Under the pieces are notes generated by a model, which was not told where the DNA came from, did not search any database, and worked only from the letters and a program-made list of their open reading frames with translations. The position numbers were made by a program, and so were the translations under genes. Shown in pieces: positions 24,586 to 39,379 of a DNA stretch of 64,000 nt. The stretch spans positions 34,731,788 through 34,795,787 of the forward strand of contig OX155952.1 of the NCBI GenBank assembly GCA_944548615.1, written 5' to 3'. The DNA comes from Micropterix aruncella (Eukaryota; Arthropoda; Insecta; Lepidoptera; Micropterigidae). Position 1 is the stretch's first letter. Every line of letters begins with the position of its first letter.

Positions 24586-24681
24586 AAGTCAGAAAAAAAC
24601 AAACATTATTTTAGTACCGAGCTTGATCATAGATGGCGTTGTTTGACAAGAATAAAAATACGAAAATTCAAAAATCAAAAT

Positions 24682-24752
24682 GGCGGCAGAGGGCGAAAGC
24701 TGACAGGGTGGTCGGCGGCAGAGGGCGAAAGCTGACTGGGTGGTCGGCGGCA
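24682..24752. repeat. 32-bp tandem repeat
   Basis: The unit ggcggcagagggcgaaagct... starts at 24682, 24714 and (partial) 24746, with one difference between the first two copies. Confidence 0.85.
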
Positions 24753-24846
24753 AAACTAGATAAGAAAAATAAAATAATAAGAAGAAGATGCTTACTTTAA
24801 TTAAAACGATATTGTGCTGTTCTTCTGCCGTTCTGCCTTTATTGTC

Positions 24847-25260
24847 TATAGAGCGGGGGTAGTTGTCTACCTTACGGCGACTGCTCTTGAAATGACCATT
24901 GGCCATCCGATCCCGGTTCAGAGTCGGGCAAAGGACGCCTTGGTCCGCGACAGATTCGGTGCACTCCGTTTCACCGCTTCGTAAGGGAGAGGACCGCGCA
25001 AGCGACCTCGAACTCGAAACCAATCGAGAGACCGGAGAAATCTGGTCACAATTGGAAGTGAGGGCGCGAGTATCTCGAGCCCGCCGGGTTTATTCCTGGC
25101 TCACTCGCGGTAAGGCGTTGGACTCTCACGGGTTGTGACGTAGCTGGACGTAGAATTGTACTGTCCAAAGTCTTCTACGTTCACTGCAGGGCGACAGAAC
25201 GACTAATCGTTAAAACGTCCTCTGGTGACGGGCTCGCCCGTTGTAGTCGACACCGCAAGA
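24847..25260 (+). mobile_element. GC-rich retroposon family, copy 3 (5'-truncated)
   Basis: A 414-bp unit bounded by an exact 13-bp direct repeat tgcctttattgtc (24834-24846 and 25261-25273). It reads from tatagagcgggggtag to ggtgacgggctcgcccgttgtagtcgacaccgcaaga (25224-25260). The start lies about 200 bp inside the full-length unit while the end matches other copies. This polarity identifies the gtcgacacc end as the 3' end. Confidence 0.85.
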
Positions 25261-25554
25261 TGCCTTTATTGTCACTAGGCGGTCTTTTCGGCTGAATTCA
25301 CAATAAGCTTTACTGATTACTGAACTGTGCCTATTATTAATTAGCTCGTTAAGTAAATGTCACAATACACCGCGAACCGCCCTTTGACCAGCGACATTAT
25401 GCCCCATAATTTCAAAGGTTACTTGTAGGAAGCTGCTATTTTATGGAGAGAAGCTTATTGTTCAACAGTTTATTTCAACTGTTTTGTGAAGAAGGCTTTC
25501 ATTAGTTTATGTTTCTCTAATCTGTCACTAGAGCTCTGTGTCCACTGAAGACAA

Positions 25555-26165
25555 CCAATATATAAGCATTATCTAATAATTTATTCATTCAAAAATATTA
25601 ATTTACATTCTATTCAATTTAGAATCTGCCTAACTAGGCCATAGCACGTACTAAGGAAGACTATGTATGGCAATGATTTATTCATATGTAGATAGTAATA
25701 AAATGAAACATACAAAATGTGATAAAATATAAAACAGATAAGTGAATTCAAATTAAACTTATAATTACATTTAAATATATCGATATAGCATGGTCATGGA
25801 AATAAAAATTAATATAAAATGTCGTAATATGAAGATTATAGTACAAATAAATAAATAGTATAAAACGTATTACAATGTATCACAATAATAATAATGCAAA
25901 GACCTTTACTTTAAAATATGACCTATTAACTTTTCCACCTTATTTCTCCTAAGATGAAGTAAGTGTCGTGTAATTTTAAATTTTAATTGGGTTTTACTTA
26001 ATATTTCGGCATGTTTTTATGGATTCTTCTAAAATGTTATAAATTTTGGGCCCTATAAAGCCAAAGTGTCTTTGGGCAAAAGATATTCGGGTTTTCCGTA
26101 CAATTTGCTTACAGGCTGTGGCGCTCCTCGTTGCAATGTTATGATCAGTTTTTCTTCATTTTAAT
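25555..26165 (-). pseudogene. LINE 3' end, ORF2 C-terminus remnant
   Basis: The minus-strand frame reads TRSA, KTRISFAQRHFGFIGPKI and YNILEESIK and then stops. This corresponds to the conserved C-terminal segment also seen at 37200-37540 (NTRSA, KTRTAFAQRHYLFMAPRAYN). AT-rich 3' UTR follows to about 25555. The copy is short and 5'-truncated. Confidence 0.65.
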
Positions 26166-26289
26166 ATATTTACTTATCTACAACCGTAAATATATTTCGT
26201 ATGTCATTTTTTTCCAATTGCGTTTGTAGAAAAATACTATATGACTTGAGTCATACTGTATTAGACGTTTAGGTAGCCAACGGTTCTCG

Positions 26290-27455
26290 TGCAGTTGCTG
26301 CCAACTATGGCTCACTATCTCGTTTTCAGGTCGGCGTGTCCCAGGCTATAATGCTCATTGATCAGTTTCCTCTGGGGGATGACAGTATGGCTCTACTGGG
26401 CGGTTTTCACACTGTGCGGCGACAGCCAAACGACTGTGCACTCCGGCGAATGACGATATATGGTTTCCTAAGCAGCGGGGGTGGTATCTGACCTACTGGC
26501 AGCCGCTCTTGAAACGACCAATTGGCCACCCGATCCTGCTTCAGAGACTGGCAAAGAACGCCATGGCCCTTGATAAATTCAAACTGAATAACCGCTTACA
26601 GTAGCTAGAGGTGTCAACTACAACGGGCGAACCCGTCACCTCAGTTTTAACGATTAGTCGATCTCCCGTGAAGTGAGCGCAGAAGACTTGGACAAAACAG
26701 TCCACCGTCAAGCTCCGCCACATGCCCGTAAGAGGCCAACGCCTTAACCGCGAGATAACCGGGTGTGTTACCCAGCGGGCTTACACTCACGCCCTTACTT
26801 CCAGTTGCGACCAGATTACTCCGGTCTCTCGATTGGTTACGAGTTCGAGGTCGCTTGCGCGGTCCTCTCCCTTACGAAGCGGTGAAACGGTGTATACCGA
26901 ATCTTTCGCGGACCACGGCATCCTTTGCCGGGCTGTTCACCCAGGATCGGGTAGCCGATGGTCGTTTCAAGAGCAGTCGCCGTAAGGTCCGCAACCACCC
27001 CCGCTCTATAGGAAACAGTACTGCTTCCAGACTCCCCCGACTGTTAGTCAGAGTGTACAATCGATTGGCTTACGCCGCACGGTGCGCAGACCTTCCAGGA
27101 GCGCCAGAAGTTTGATTCCTAGGGGAAACTAGCCCTAAGGCCAGAGTCCTGCCCGGGCTCGCACTTCATGCGTGGAGGTCGCCGGAGCAGAATGCGTTTC
27201 GTGGCCAACTCAGCAAGGGCCCATTAGCTCCCCGCTTACAGTAGCTAGCGTACTGTGCAACCTTAAACCCGTAACCAGTCGGGTGGATGGAGAAATCCGA
27301 CCATAACTGGTAGTCAGGTGCGAGGCGGCCCGCTGGGTGCATCTCAGTGCCTCGTGTAAGGCGTTGGCTTCTGACGGGCATGTGGCGGGATCCCTAAGTC
27401 TCTACGCTCACTCCTCGGGTGTACGGTTATAATCTCCTGGGGTGACGGTTTCTCC
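26290..27455 (+). mobile_element. GC-rich retroposon family, copy 4 (split by copy 5)
   Basis: Plus-sense copy in two parts, about 26290-26608 (with aagcagcgggggtgg and cttgaaacgaccaattgg) and 27249-27455 (aaggcgttggcttctgacgggcatg, then ctggggtgacgg). The parts are separated by copy 5. The terminal hairpin has decayed. The left boundary is approximate. Confidence 0.7.
26609..27231 (-). mobile_element. GC-rich retroposon family, copy 5 (nested, near full length)
   Basis: A 623-bp unit inserted in copy 4 and flanked by the exact 17-bp direct repeat ccgcttacagtagctag (26592-26608 and 27232-27248). The 3' end is at the left (aggtgtcaactacaacggg). The 5' end at the right, gcaagggcccattagctcc, is shared with copy 7, so the unit has a defined length. 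The 116-codon frame at 26765-27115 lies on the antisense strand; a similar frame in copy 7 reflects DNA similarity rather than a gene. Confidence 0.88.
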
Positions 27456-27559
27456 TCGAAGGTGTATTATTATTACGGCGTTTTATTATTAAGACCAGTC
27501 ACGAAATAACATAAATAGCTATTTTTAGGATATGGCCTACGTTTCTCATTATTGTATTA

Positions 27560-27990
27560 TTATACGAGTAGTTGGGCAAAAAGTCCCTTTCCGATTGATA
27601 AATGTATTAATTGCAAATTATAACTTAGTCTTGATTCATGCAATTTTAATAATAGGTTAATTTTTGCAATAGGCGATAATAAATAATAATTTTCTGAGAT
27701 GACGTGATTCGGAATTCGTTCTCGCAACAAGTTCAATGTCTCGCGAGTAGTGTGGGCCATAACACCATCTTGCTGAAACCATCTTCCAGTGGAAGAAACG
27801 AAGGAAGAAAGGAGAAAGGAACACTTAAATAATTTTTCAAGACTTCCTCGTTCTACTTTTGCTAGCGAACCGAAACCATTCTCAAAGAATTTTTGATTAA
27901 ACCGTAACGATTGCAATTGTGGCATTTTTGTAGAAATACGGTATGAAATAAGGGAGAAAAAATGATATGAATATTTTCGTTCGCTCTGCA
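27560..27990 (-). pseudogene. Tc1/mariner-superfamily transposase remnant
   Basis: The minus-strand frame contains WFQQDGVMAHTTRETLNLLR. This is the WFQQDGAxxH motif around the second catalytic Asp of IS630-Tc1-mariner transposases, followed by the expected basic helix. The rest of the frame is degenerate, and no first Asp or final Asp/Glu can be placed. The sequence gttgggcaaaaagtcccttt at about 27572 may be a terminal inverted repeat, but its partner is not visible. Confidence 0.6.
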
Positions 27991-28204
27991 TTAGTGTATC
28001 GTTCCGTATTGTAATCTCTTAAGTTAAATGTATCAAACAACAAAACACATAACGACATTGTGAGTGTCGGCTCCAACGCGTGACAACGTGGAGTTTACCC
28101 TTTAAGTGCTATTGTCATTGAATATACAATATGCAAAGGGGGTAAATAAACGCATTTCGTATACTACTGAAAGGATATATGTACTTTTATTCATATAAAA
28201 TTGC

Positions 28205-28262
28205 TTACTTGCTTGATTGATTGATTGATTAATTGATTGATTGACTGATTGATTGATTGAGC
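28205..28262. repeat. (TTGA)n microsatellite
   Basis: Imperfect tetranucleotide array gattgattgattgattaatt... with a few substitutions. Confidence 0.9.
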
Positions 28263-28329
28263 GTATATTACTATGTTAGGAAAACTTATTTAATTTTTAA
28301 ATATTCTGTATAGATGGCGCTAAAATTAA

Positions 28330-30180
28330 TCTATACTAATATTACAAAAAATGAATGTTTGTAAATTTGTATGTTTGTATGTAGAGGGTAGCCTCCTGAA
28401 CTACTTTCCCCCCTGATTTCAAAAATTCTTTTATTAATGGAAAGCTCCATTATCAATGATTGTTATAGGCTATATTTTATTGTGATGAATATTGGTTATC
28501 AATACGAAATCCATTTTTTTAATGTTGATCATTATTTCCCGTGACCCTTCAATTGAAAATACACTTTTTCCACGTTCATTCCTTTGTGATTTTTAGCAAA
28601 CATAAGGACTACAATATGTTTGGGACCGAAAATATTTATTTACAGTGTGATTTTATTCCAAAAACTAAGAAATAAAATTTAAAATAAACCTTTTTTTAAT
28701 ATAATGAGTCTTATTTTATTAACACGCTTTTATTAGGTCGACCTGTATGTAACTATGTAAGGGAATCTAAGGTAACTAATTAAGCCATCTTCCAAGGATC
28801 GTAGCGTCATGAAAATTGGCAGCTGTATGTAGTTCTGATGACAATACAAGAATATGGTACTTTCGAACTGATCTGATGATGGAGTCGGAAGATATGATCT
28901 GGAACGTAATGATGGAGCATCGTATCATAGCTGTGTTTGGACTTGTTAGAAAAGTCTTGGAATGGACTTTGACCACGATTAGGTTTCAAGGTCTGATGAT
29001 GTGGTTTGTACTTGCATTTATAAAAGCGTGTTTTAAATGTTTTTTTTAACTAATTATTTATATGGATTTATTCTTCATACCGAAACTGAATTGAAAATCA
29101 TCTATTCCTACAGCTTTTTTTGGTTTCTGTAAAGCTAAAATAGTCTCTATTAATGTCCCTGGAAAAAACCTTATTTGTATACGTATTTTGCATCATGAGT
29201 GTTAACGCGGTATAGGACGTCAAATCAAATAAGCAACATAGCACCTGCTTCTATACATACGCGTTTTTTTTAACGTGCTGCATGAGTTGATTAAAACAAA
29301 TGATCAAAATATTTCTAATAACGCTAAGTGCTAGTTACTATCGCCACGTGAATTACCCCCACAAAGCATTACCCTATCACCCCCCCCCCCCCCCTAATAA
29401 AAATCGGGTCAATTGCACCATCCTGTCGATTAACGCTTACGGCCTATTTAAACATTTTTACGGCCCACCTCGTCAAACTAATTAACCAAGCGATTATCTC
29501 TCACTGGTTTCCTAATTAACGATACGATCTCGCCGCATGCGCCCCTCCACGTTTTTCCTCGTGTAGCGGTTAGTAATGTTGCCGTTTATTTTTGAGCAGT
29601 AAAACCGCTAAGCGAACCGGCCTCTCTGCGTCGATCGTAAAGTTTTACAACTGAACAAAGGAAATTCTAGAGGCGAAGGAGGGGATTTTAATAGTACGGG
29701 AAATACCAATAAAAAATTGCATGCATGGACAAATGACACATTATTTTTATTGTGAAAACCATATAGCGAAATTCACGATGGGAAATATGTACACGAATAA
29801 GGTGTTATAAAATAATGTAAAACGGATTTTTCCGCGTAAAGTTTGGAGCACGAGGCGTTTCAACGCTGTTACAACCGCTATTGTGTAGGATAAACTACTC
29901 AGAGCAGAGTCCACTGAACAACAAGAATTTGGAGATGAGGGTACATTAACTGTAACGACCGATATGGACCCGTTCTAAGCATGGGAATGGTTCAGATTAA
30001 AGGAGCGTTCAAGAAAGAGTTATATGAGATTTAAAAAATTGACTCATATGAAATACATACTGGCAAGCATAGCTAATAACTACATCCATTATTATGTTCT
30101 TAAAAACCAAAAATTATTTTCTTTTGTCTTGTACAAATAAGGGTCATTTGTTTACTTACATCTTGTCGAAGCTTGTTCGC
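28330..30180. other. AT-rich intergenic DNA with repeat ends
   Basis: The sequence ctatactaatattac...tttgtatgtttgtatgtag near 28331-28385 resembles a common lepidopteran repeat end. A run of 15 C lies at 29380-29394. About 29470-29660 is a GC-balanced unique patch. No supported gene. Confidence 0.4.
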
Positions 30181-30184
30181 GAAA

Positions 30185-30830
30185 ATGGAAAAAAATGAAT
30201 TTTACGCGGTAATTAAATACCTCTGCTTGAAACATATTTGTACGGAGCCAGTATTTCAAGACTAACGATACATTAGGGGTTAATGCACCGCCGTACTCTA
30301 CGGTTGCACGCTGGTGCGCTGAGTTTGAGCGTGGAAGAACTTTAACTAACCATGACCCTCGCTTGGGTCGCCTTAAGGCGACGGTCACTGAAGAAATGGG
30401 TAAAAGGCGAAAGATATTGTTGGTTTGTTTTATTGTTGAAGAAGTGAAGATTTTGAATGATAGTGAGCACATTTTTTGACTTGATCGCTTAAAGATGAAA
30501 GCGGTATCTTCACGCTGGACACCTAGAATGCTTATGGACACGCAGAAAAAACTAGACTGAAGATGTTACAACAGGATCCTGACCGCTTTTGTCTATTGAG
30601 CCAAAAGCGCTCAGGATCCGAAAGTTACGCATTGGCGTAACTTTGGACGCAACATGGCTTTACCATTATGATCCTGAAATAAAGCAATGGTTCATGACCT
30701 GGAAACGACTATGATCTCCAAGTACTAAAAAAATCCAGGCTATTTCATTCGTCGGTAATATCATGGGCTCTCTCTCTTCTGGAACAGTCGAGGGGTCGTG
30801 ATGATTGAAGACCTGAAGTCTAATAGAAAT
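30185..30830 (+). pseudogene. mariner transposase pseudogene
   Basis: Fragments in several plus-strand frames line up in order with mariner transposases. They are MEKNEFYAVIKYLCLKHI (30185 on), PPYSTVARWCAEFERGRT and DPRLGR, then SSRWTPRMLMDTQKKTRLKM. Next comes the first catalytic Asp in VTLDATWLYHYDPE (Asp codon 30646-30648; the usual DET is DAT), and then SLFWNSRGVVMIEDLK. Stops and frameshifts separate them, so the gene is dead. It lies just left of the scaffold gap. Confidence 0.75.
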
Positions 30831-31000
30831 TGATCTTACGAATTCCCCATTTTTCGCACCGCAACGAAAGTTATTCATGACATCATAAGCCTTTCCCTAC
30901 CCTCTTCAATAAGTCTGTTGTTAATGCCACAACCTCCTTACGTTAGCTCCATTGATAAGCCCGGTCTTAAGTCGAACCAGGGTAACATCCAAGGGGGCAT

Positions 31001-31200
31001 NNNNNNNNNNNNNNNNNNNNNNNNNNNNNNNNNNNNNNNNNNNNNNNNNNNNNNNNNNNNNNNNNNNNNNNNNNNNNNNNNNNNNNNNNNNNNNNNNNNN
31101 NNNNNNNNNNNNNNNNNNNNNNNNNNNNNNNNNNNNNNNNNNNNNNNNNNNNNNNNNNNNNNNNNNNNNNNNNNNNNNNNNNNNNNNNNNNNNNNNNNNN
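31001..31200. other. assembly gap (200 N)
   Basis: A run of exactly 200 Ns. Apparent reading frames across it are meaningless, and the true length is unknown. Confidence 1.
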
Positions 31201-31254
31201 TTACTGGGTCAGAAGTGACATCTGTAGACAACTGGCGGGGATAACTAATTAAAT

Positions 31255-33640
<2,386 letters not shown>

Positions 33641-35786
33641 GTGTACAGTTTACGTTTTAAAAATATGAAAGTTGCCAAATTACTCTTTCTATTGAATCTA
33701 CGGTTGAAGATGGATATTTGATCGTCAAAATGTCTAGGATTGACTATCAATATTGATTGTTGTATGCCTATGTTTGACCTAAAGTCCTATTTTTCTCATG
33801 AAAACTAACTCGTATGTCTCTAGGTAGTCACTCAGTTGCTCCCTAAAATGTCGTGTAATAATTTTGCCAAGACAGACATAAGTGTTAAGTATCGATATCG
33901 TCAAAATATTGTTTTCCTTATAGCTATTTAGGATATTTCCTAGAACGATGCTGCAAGTGAATATATGATGTGAAAGCGGTAATGCAACTGCTTCCGTGAT
34001 AATTCCGGTCGAGCTGTGAATACTGACAAAAGTGTCACTATGACTGTCAATTCACGCATGTCGGGCCGTAGTGGAGCCGACAATTTATGTTATTATTAAA
34101 GTTCTTTTCTCACATATAACTTTATTTATATTATTTAATCGAATTTTGTATTATATTTATTGCGGATTATATAATGGAATTGCATTTTATTTATTATATC
34201 ATTTTTTAATATTTTTTTAATATTATTATAATTTTTTTTGAAGACCACATTTTAGGGCAATTTAGTGTTATTAACTTTTTACTAAAACTTCTACATAATT
34301 TATTGCAATATTAGAGTCCTTTCCACCATAGAACGGGCTAGTCCTAGTTGGGTGACAGAATCAAATAAGCAAAAGGTTAAGATTTTGCTATTCGGTTCCT
34401 GTTATTTTTGTAAGCAAATCAATGTTTTATAGTAATTAATTCTTAAATAAATAAATAAATAAAAAATCCAATATGTTTGTATGTTTGATATTTGGTAATA
34501 TTTATTATAATCGATATTCACTTTATATTCGCTCGCATACTGTTGTGATTTCAGAAAAAAATACTGAAATATCCGACATAATATTATGGCGATAAGTATG
34601 TACCATGTATATTGTAAGCCTCATCTTAATAACTCAGCCTGCAGTAGCAATATTTTACGTATCTTACCATGGTATTTTTATATTTCTATGGTATTTTTCA
34701 AATAATTATGTAGTATTTTCTTAAATACAGCGGTATTTTAAAAATATATATCGAATTTCAAGTCTAACTGTAATATTTCGAGATTGAAGTATGACTAATC
34801 GCGCCTTCTGGTGGACGAAATTCAACTACAATTGCCATGTTCGAATGATGCCTGCATGCCAAATTTCAACTCAATCGGATACACAGACACAGATACACAG
34901 AAGTGTGTTCGCAATACTTTCGACTACCGGGAAAGTAAAACAAATTATTATGAAGCGTACCTGGTATTACATATTCATTATTAATGTGGTAATTATTCAA
35001 TAAGCTAGCATTCTTAGTAACCGACATATTGGTATGTTTAGTAGGTGTATGTTGGTGACCCGGCGTCATTTCTCTCGCACGTTCTATAATTTTGAGGGGT
35101 TAAAATCGTCAAAAAATAAATCCCCCATCAAAACCGCGTGTCATACTCGTAAATTAATGAAGACGGATTCCTTGTAAATGGAAGTGTTCGAATTGTACGC
35201 GCCGCGCCGGTGAAATTACGAGAGAGCACGAACAAATTTACCGTCGTACCCGCCGCCAAATCCACTCGAAAGGGTTTGACTTCCCCTTGTAATTTGAGAA
35301 TTTGCATAAATAATTCAATGTAATATGCATATCATCCGACAGCCAACGGCCTGGCGCCGCGCCGCAGAGCCTCCCTTCCTCTGTTTCCGTTTGCCGACAT
35401 AAGAGGACGGCGAAATCGTTTTTGTAAATAGTTTAATTGAATACCGGCATGAATATGGAAGGAGTTTATACGGATTTAATACTAGAATATCAGATGCGAT
35501 GAATACGACAGATCGGCATGTTGATTATGACGAGTTAGCGAGAGGAAGTAGTGTAGACCAACGGTTGCCATGTATCAGTATTTTTTATTTAAAAATTTAT
35601 TTTCATCGAGGTATACAAAAAATACATAAGTAACATAATGCAACATATTAACTAACCAGAACCACATATTAAACAGAAACCATTTTCTGCGAGTGATAAC
35701 CAACTAATCGTGTACTTCGCAGTGTAGAGTTGCATTGGGAGACGGCAATAATAGAAAGTGAAAACAAATCTATTAGTACGTGACGG
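33641..35786. other. intergenic DNA
   Basis: No supported gene. About 34785-34915 includes catgccaaatttcaactcaatcgg, a phrase typical of lepidopteran LINE 3' ends. About 35080-35420 is a GC-balanced unique patch with ATGCATAT and CGCCGCGCCGC motifs. Confidence 0.4.
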
Positions 35787-35880
35787 TGCGGTGTCGACTA
35801 CAACTAGCGAACCCGTCACCCCAGGCTGGTATAACGATATGTGATTGTTCTTTCAGCTGGTATAACGATATGTGATTGTC
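35787..35880 (-). mobile_element. GC-rich retroposon family, copy 6 (3' end only)
   Basis: Begins ggtgtcgactacaactagcgaacccgtcacc, the family 3' end in reverse, and runs out after about 90 bp. It includes a direct duplication of gctggtataacgatatgtg. It is severely 5'-truncated or deleted. Confidence 0.65.
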
Positions 35881-35889
35881 TTACATACA

Positions 35890-36590
35890 ATACAAATCTA
35901 TTTTATTTTTTATTTTATTTTATTTAGTAGTAACACATCTAGTAAAAAGTTAATGTCATATTTGATTAAGATGTTAGCAAGAAATTGATGCGACATTATT
36001 TTTATGATTGACACAGTCGCCTAACTAGGCCTAGGCCTGTTCTAAGGCAGACTTTTAATGATGATATTAAGTGTGCACTGTCAACTTAATCTATAATTAG
36101 TACTTATTTTTAAAACTACAAATCTTATTTTTAAAACTATATAGTTATATTAGTACTTATTTTTAAAACTATATAGTTATATGAGTTCATACCAATAACT
36201 GAATGAAGATATTGTCTGATTTGATACATAAACTTAATACGAGAAAAAAATGCCAATTAGTTTTGAACTGTATATGTGAGTCAAAAGTAAGACGTTCGTC
36301 AATGTGTAATCTAAGATATAGAGCGACGACTGTGCGGATGAAAGCTATTTGATCCATAGCAATGTAAGGATGACTAATGAGTTAAATTTTGCCAGATTTT
36401 ATAGAAAATCACTAATTAAGTAGCAAGAATTAGTAGGATTGAGTTGAGAAGCCCACGTCTCTTAAATCAATCACACAAATTACAGCAAGAAACTGAAGTA
36501 ATAGCAACTTCAGGGTAATTAGAAAGGAATACCTGAGTATCATCTGCATACACATGGTGTTCCGAACGATATAAATTCACCAATATCAAT
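35890..36590 (-). pseudogene. LINE reverse transcriptase remnant with 3' tail
   Basis: The minus strand reads HHVYADDTQVFLSNYPE (YADD codons at 36539-36550), an RT catalytic motif, and further on LHIDERLTFDSHIQFK, the usual sequence after the palm. Stops and frameshifts separate the parts. A TAAAA-type tail (complement of 35900-35930) marks the 3' end. The type is jockey/CR1-like. Confidence 0.7.
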
Positions 36591-36599
36591 CGGATTAAA

Positions 36600-37195
36600 A
36601 AACTCGGGCAGGCGTGCAAGCATTATTCCCAAACAACCAAATGTTAAATTAATTGAACACAAATAAGTAAATATATGCATATGTCATAGCTCCAATTTAA
36701 GCTTCTCATGGTTATATTTGTCGATTTTCTGTGACTTTTTTTACGGCTTAACTTATAGCGTTAGCGTAGTTCCTCGTTCTTATACTGGGTTATGATGATT
36801 TTAGAATGACAATTTCTCTGCTTGTTGATATAATTAAGAATAACATAAAAACATTTAAAACAACTTGTATCCTCATAATAAAAAAAAGTTATGTCACCCC
36901 AAGACTTTGCCGGCAAGACTTCCAAGAATCAAGAGTAACTGGCGTAGGAATGTTAGAAAAATATTTTTGATAAAATCAAGTAGCGCCATCTGTTAATTGA
37001 AACATAGAAGCGCCATCTCCCGATTAAGGAGGAAGCTATGCGGCATGATTTGCGGCGATGATTTTGCATGCGGTTCGCGTCTTTGCTGTCTGATGTTTTT
37101 TCTAAGGGGATTTTCCATTGTTGTTTACAATTAATTGAGACATTCGGGTTTCGCCGTGTCCTGTTTTGTATTACTTTTAAAATTTTGTAAAATAC
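36600..37195. other. AT-rich intergenic DNA
   Basis: No supported gene. The sequence gttatgtcaccccaagactt near 36888 is a diverged copy of the end of the island at 8833-9222, so a dispersed repeat edge lies here. Confidence 0.35.
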
Positions 37196-37199
37196 ATCT

Positions 37200-37690
37200 A
37201 TCAATATTCCTCCTCGTCCTATTCCTATACGTCCTCAATATTAGACAGCTTTACATAAAAAGTATCGTCACCCATTTCCATAAAAATGTCAGCAAACAAG
37301 TGACCATATGCTCCTATCACAACACCAGGTCAGCAACTGTGGAACAATTCCTTGTTCCTAAAACAAGGACTGCATTTGCTCAGCGGCATTATCTTTTTAT
37401 GGCTCCTCGAGCCTACAATACAGTTGAAAACTATATTAAATCTGTAAATAGCAACATTATTTTTAAGAAACAAATCCATACTTGGCTTCTTAATATGGGT
37501 AGAGATGGGGTTGAAACGCTATTTTTCCATCTTTAATTTTAAAGTATTAGAAGTGACTTAAACACTTACATTTTTTACAATTTTCATTTTTTATTTTCAT
37601 TGTTTATTTTTTATTTTTTTATATGTTTTATTTGACTATCTGACTATCTGACTATCTAGTAATTTAATAATTTTGAATACCTATTGAGCC
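37200..37690 (+). pseudogene. LINE ORF2 C-terminus remnant
   Basis: The plus-strand frame to 37536 ends with YHNTRSATVEQFLVPKTRTA, then FAQRHYLFMAPRAYN and IIFKKQIHTWLL, the conserved C-terminal segment of jockey/CR1-type ORF2. The 5' part is missing. The T-rich 3' UTR includes three copies of gactatct (37628-37655). Confidence 0.7.
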
Positions 37691-38494
37691 ATATATCCAT
37701 TTATATTATAAATTTATACTATTTAATTTCTTTTAATATAATTATTTCTACGGCTGCTATTATAAAATGTAAGTATGTATCTAACTTTAGTTTAATTTTG
37801 TAACTGTATAACTTTTATTATTTAAAAAGTGTTAGTAGTACGCTGTTAAAAAACCGCTTGCTGCGAACCCCTGAATCACTAGTCAATCAGTTCAGTTGCG
37901 TTCAATACGAAACTATCTGCCTACCTGAATTATGGATAGCAATATTTACCGGGAAACGAGCGGAACTCATATACGATGCGAACTCGGAATACGATGCGAC
38001 AATCACCTCTATATTCCAAAATAGGGGATTCACCCTTGTGGATTCTATTTTGCGGTTAAAAAAACTAGAAAAATAACAAAATAATAAAATAAATAATAAT
38101 AATAATAATAATAATGATTATAAATTAAAATAGAAATCATTAAAAATATATATATTTTAGATCTTTCCTGACACAACCTGACACAACCGTGGCACTCTAG
38201 TGTGACTCCCGAAGTGAGCTCGCCTTAACACAGGGGTGCCTAGCAAGGCGGGCTCGGCTGCTCTTTGCTTAGCATAATAGAAATATTACCATTTGCGTTT
38301 AACGTATGCCCTATGTAACCTAGGCTCAGACAGATGTATAATGCGTATATAACTTTAAAAGCATACGACGGCATTGTATAAATTGACATTGTATTTTCTG
38401 TTGTGCTCATGAATTTGAATGTATATGTATATGTAAATAAATAAAAATAAATAAATAAATTCTTAACGGAAATAGTCGTTTTCAACTACCGTAA

Positions 38495-38518
38495 CCCCCC
38501 CCCCCCCCCCCCCCCCCC
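38495..38518. repeat. (C)24 homopolymer
   Basis: 24 consecutive C. The length is unreliable in most sequencing data. Confidence 0.9.
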
Positions 38519-39379
38519 TCCCACCTTATCGTGGAGGAATACACACACACAGACACTAAGCCAGTAATAATACTACCGATTGATCGTCTACGAAAGCCCC
38601 CATTTCACTATTTATGTACCTAATTAATTTAGCATCAATGCTCACTCATATGGAACACTGAATAAATTAAGATAATTAAACGATGAGACTCGCCGCCCGA
38701 GCCGCGCCGCGTCCAACTCATTCGCTTTCACATCTGTAATGGACGCATAATAAATTTCCATCTAAAAGCTTTCCAATCTCTCGGGCGGCTCCTTCAATCT
38801 CGCGTATGCGAGGGGGAGAAAAAAGAAGAGAACATCAAATTGAACGACGGCGATAAATAGATACAAAGTATTGCGCGAGAGCCCTCGAAAACAAACGATT
38901 TGAGGCGAAAAGTGGTTCGAGACCAATCGAATTACTCTTCACTTAGATAACTTTTCTCCTTTGCGAGAGATACAAATTAGTAACTCGCCATTTTTTTTTT
39001 TTTTTTTTGATCGAAAGAGAAAAGTTTCGTCGCTGAAATTCGATTACAGTTGTCTACCCGTAATTTATTTACGCAATATTTGAATAATGCGATATTGGCG
39101 ATTTTTATTGAGCACGTTAGCCACGAAGTCTAATTATGAAGTCCAGTCCCGTACTTTCGCCTGACATAGTGCGAAAGTTTTGCTAATTGAAATTTTGTAG
39201 ATTTCGAGCATTGAGGATTGCAGTGTTTTCACAGTGACTTGCTGAAAGATTGGTGCACCATTAACAATACGTATTTAAACGAATATTTTAACGAATGGTG
39301 TCTCATTTTGCTCATGTATGCTATTTTGTACGTATTTCCCTTAGTTTTTTGTATTATTCTTTAGAAAAATTGATTATTC

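Noticed and set aside
26765..27115. A 116-codon frame similar to one at 50624-50986
   Set aside because: Both lie on the antisense strand of the GC-rich retroposon, and their similarity follows from DNA similarity of the copies. Other copies do not keep the frame.
28205..28262. CRISPR-like array
   Set aside because: The repeats are tetranucleotide slippage; no spacer structure is present and the genome is eukaryotic.
30918..31244. Frames spanning the N run
   Set aside because: They consist mostly of undefined residues over an assembly gap.
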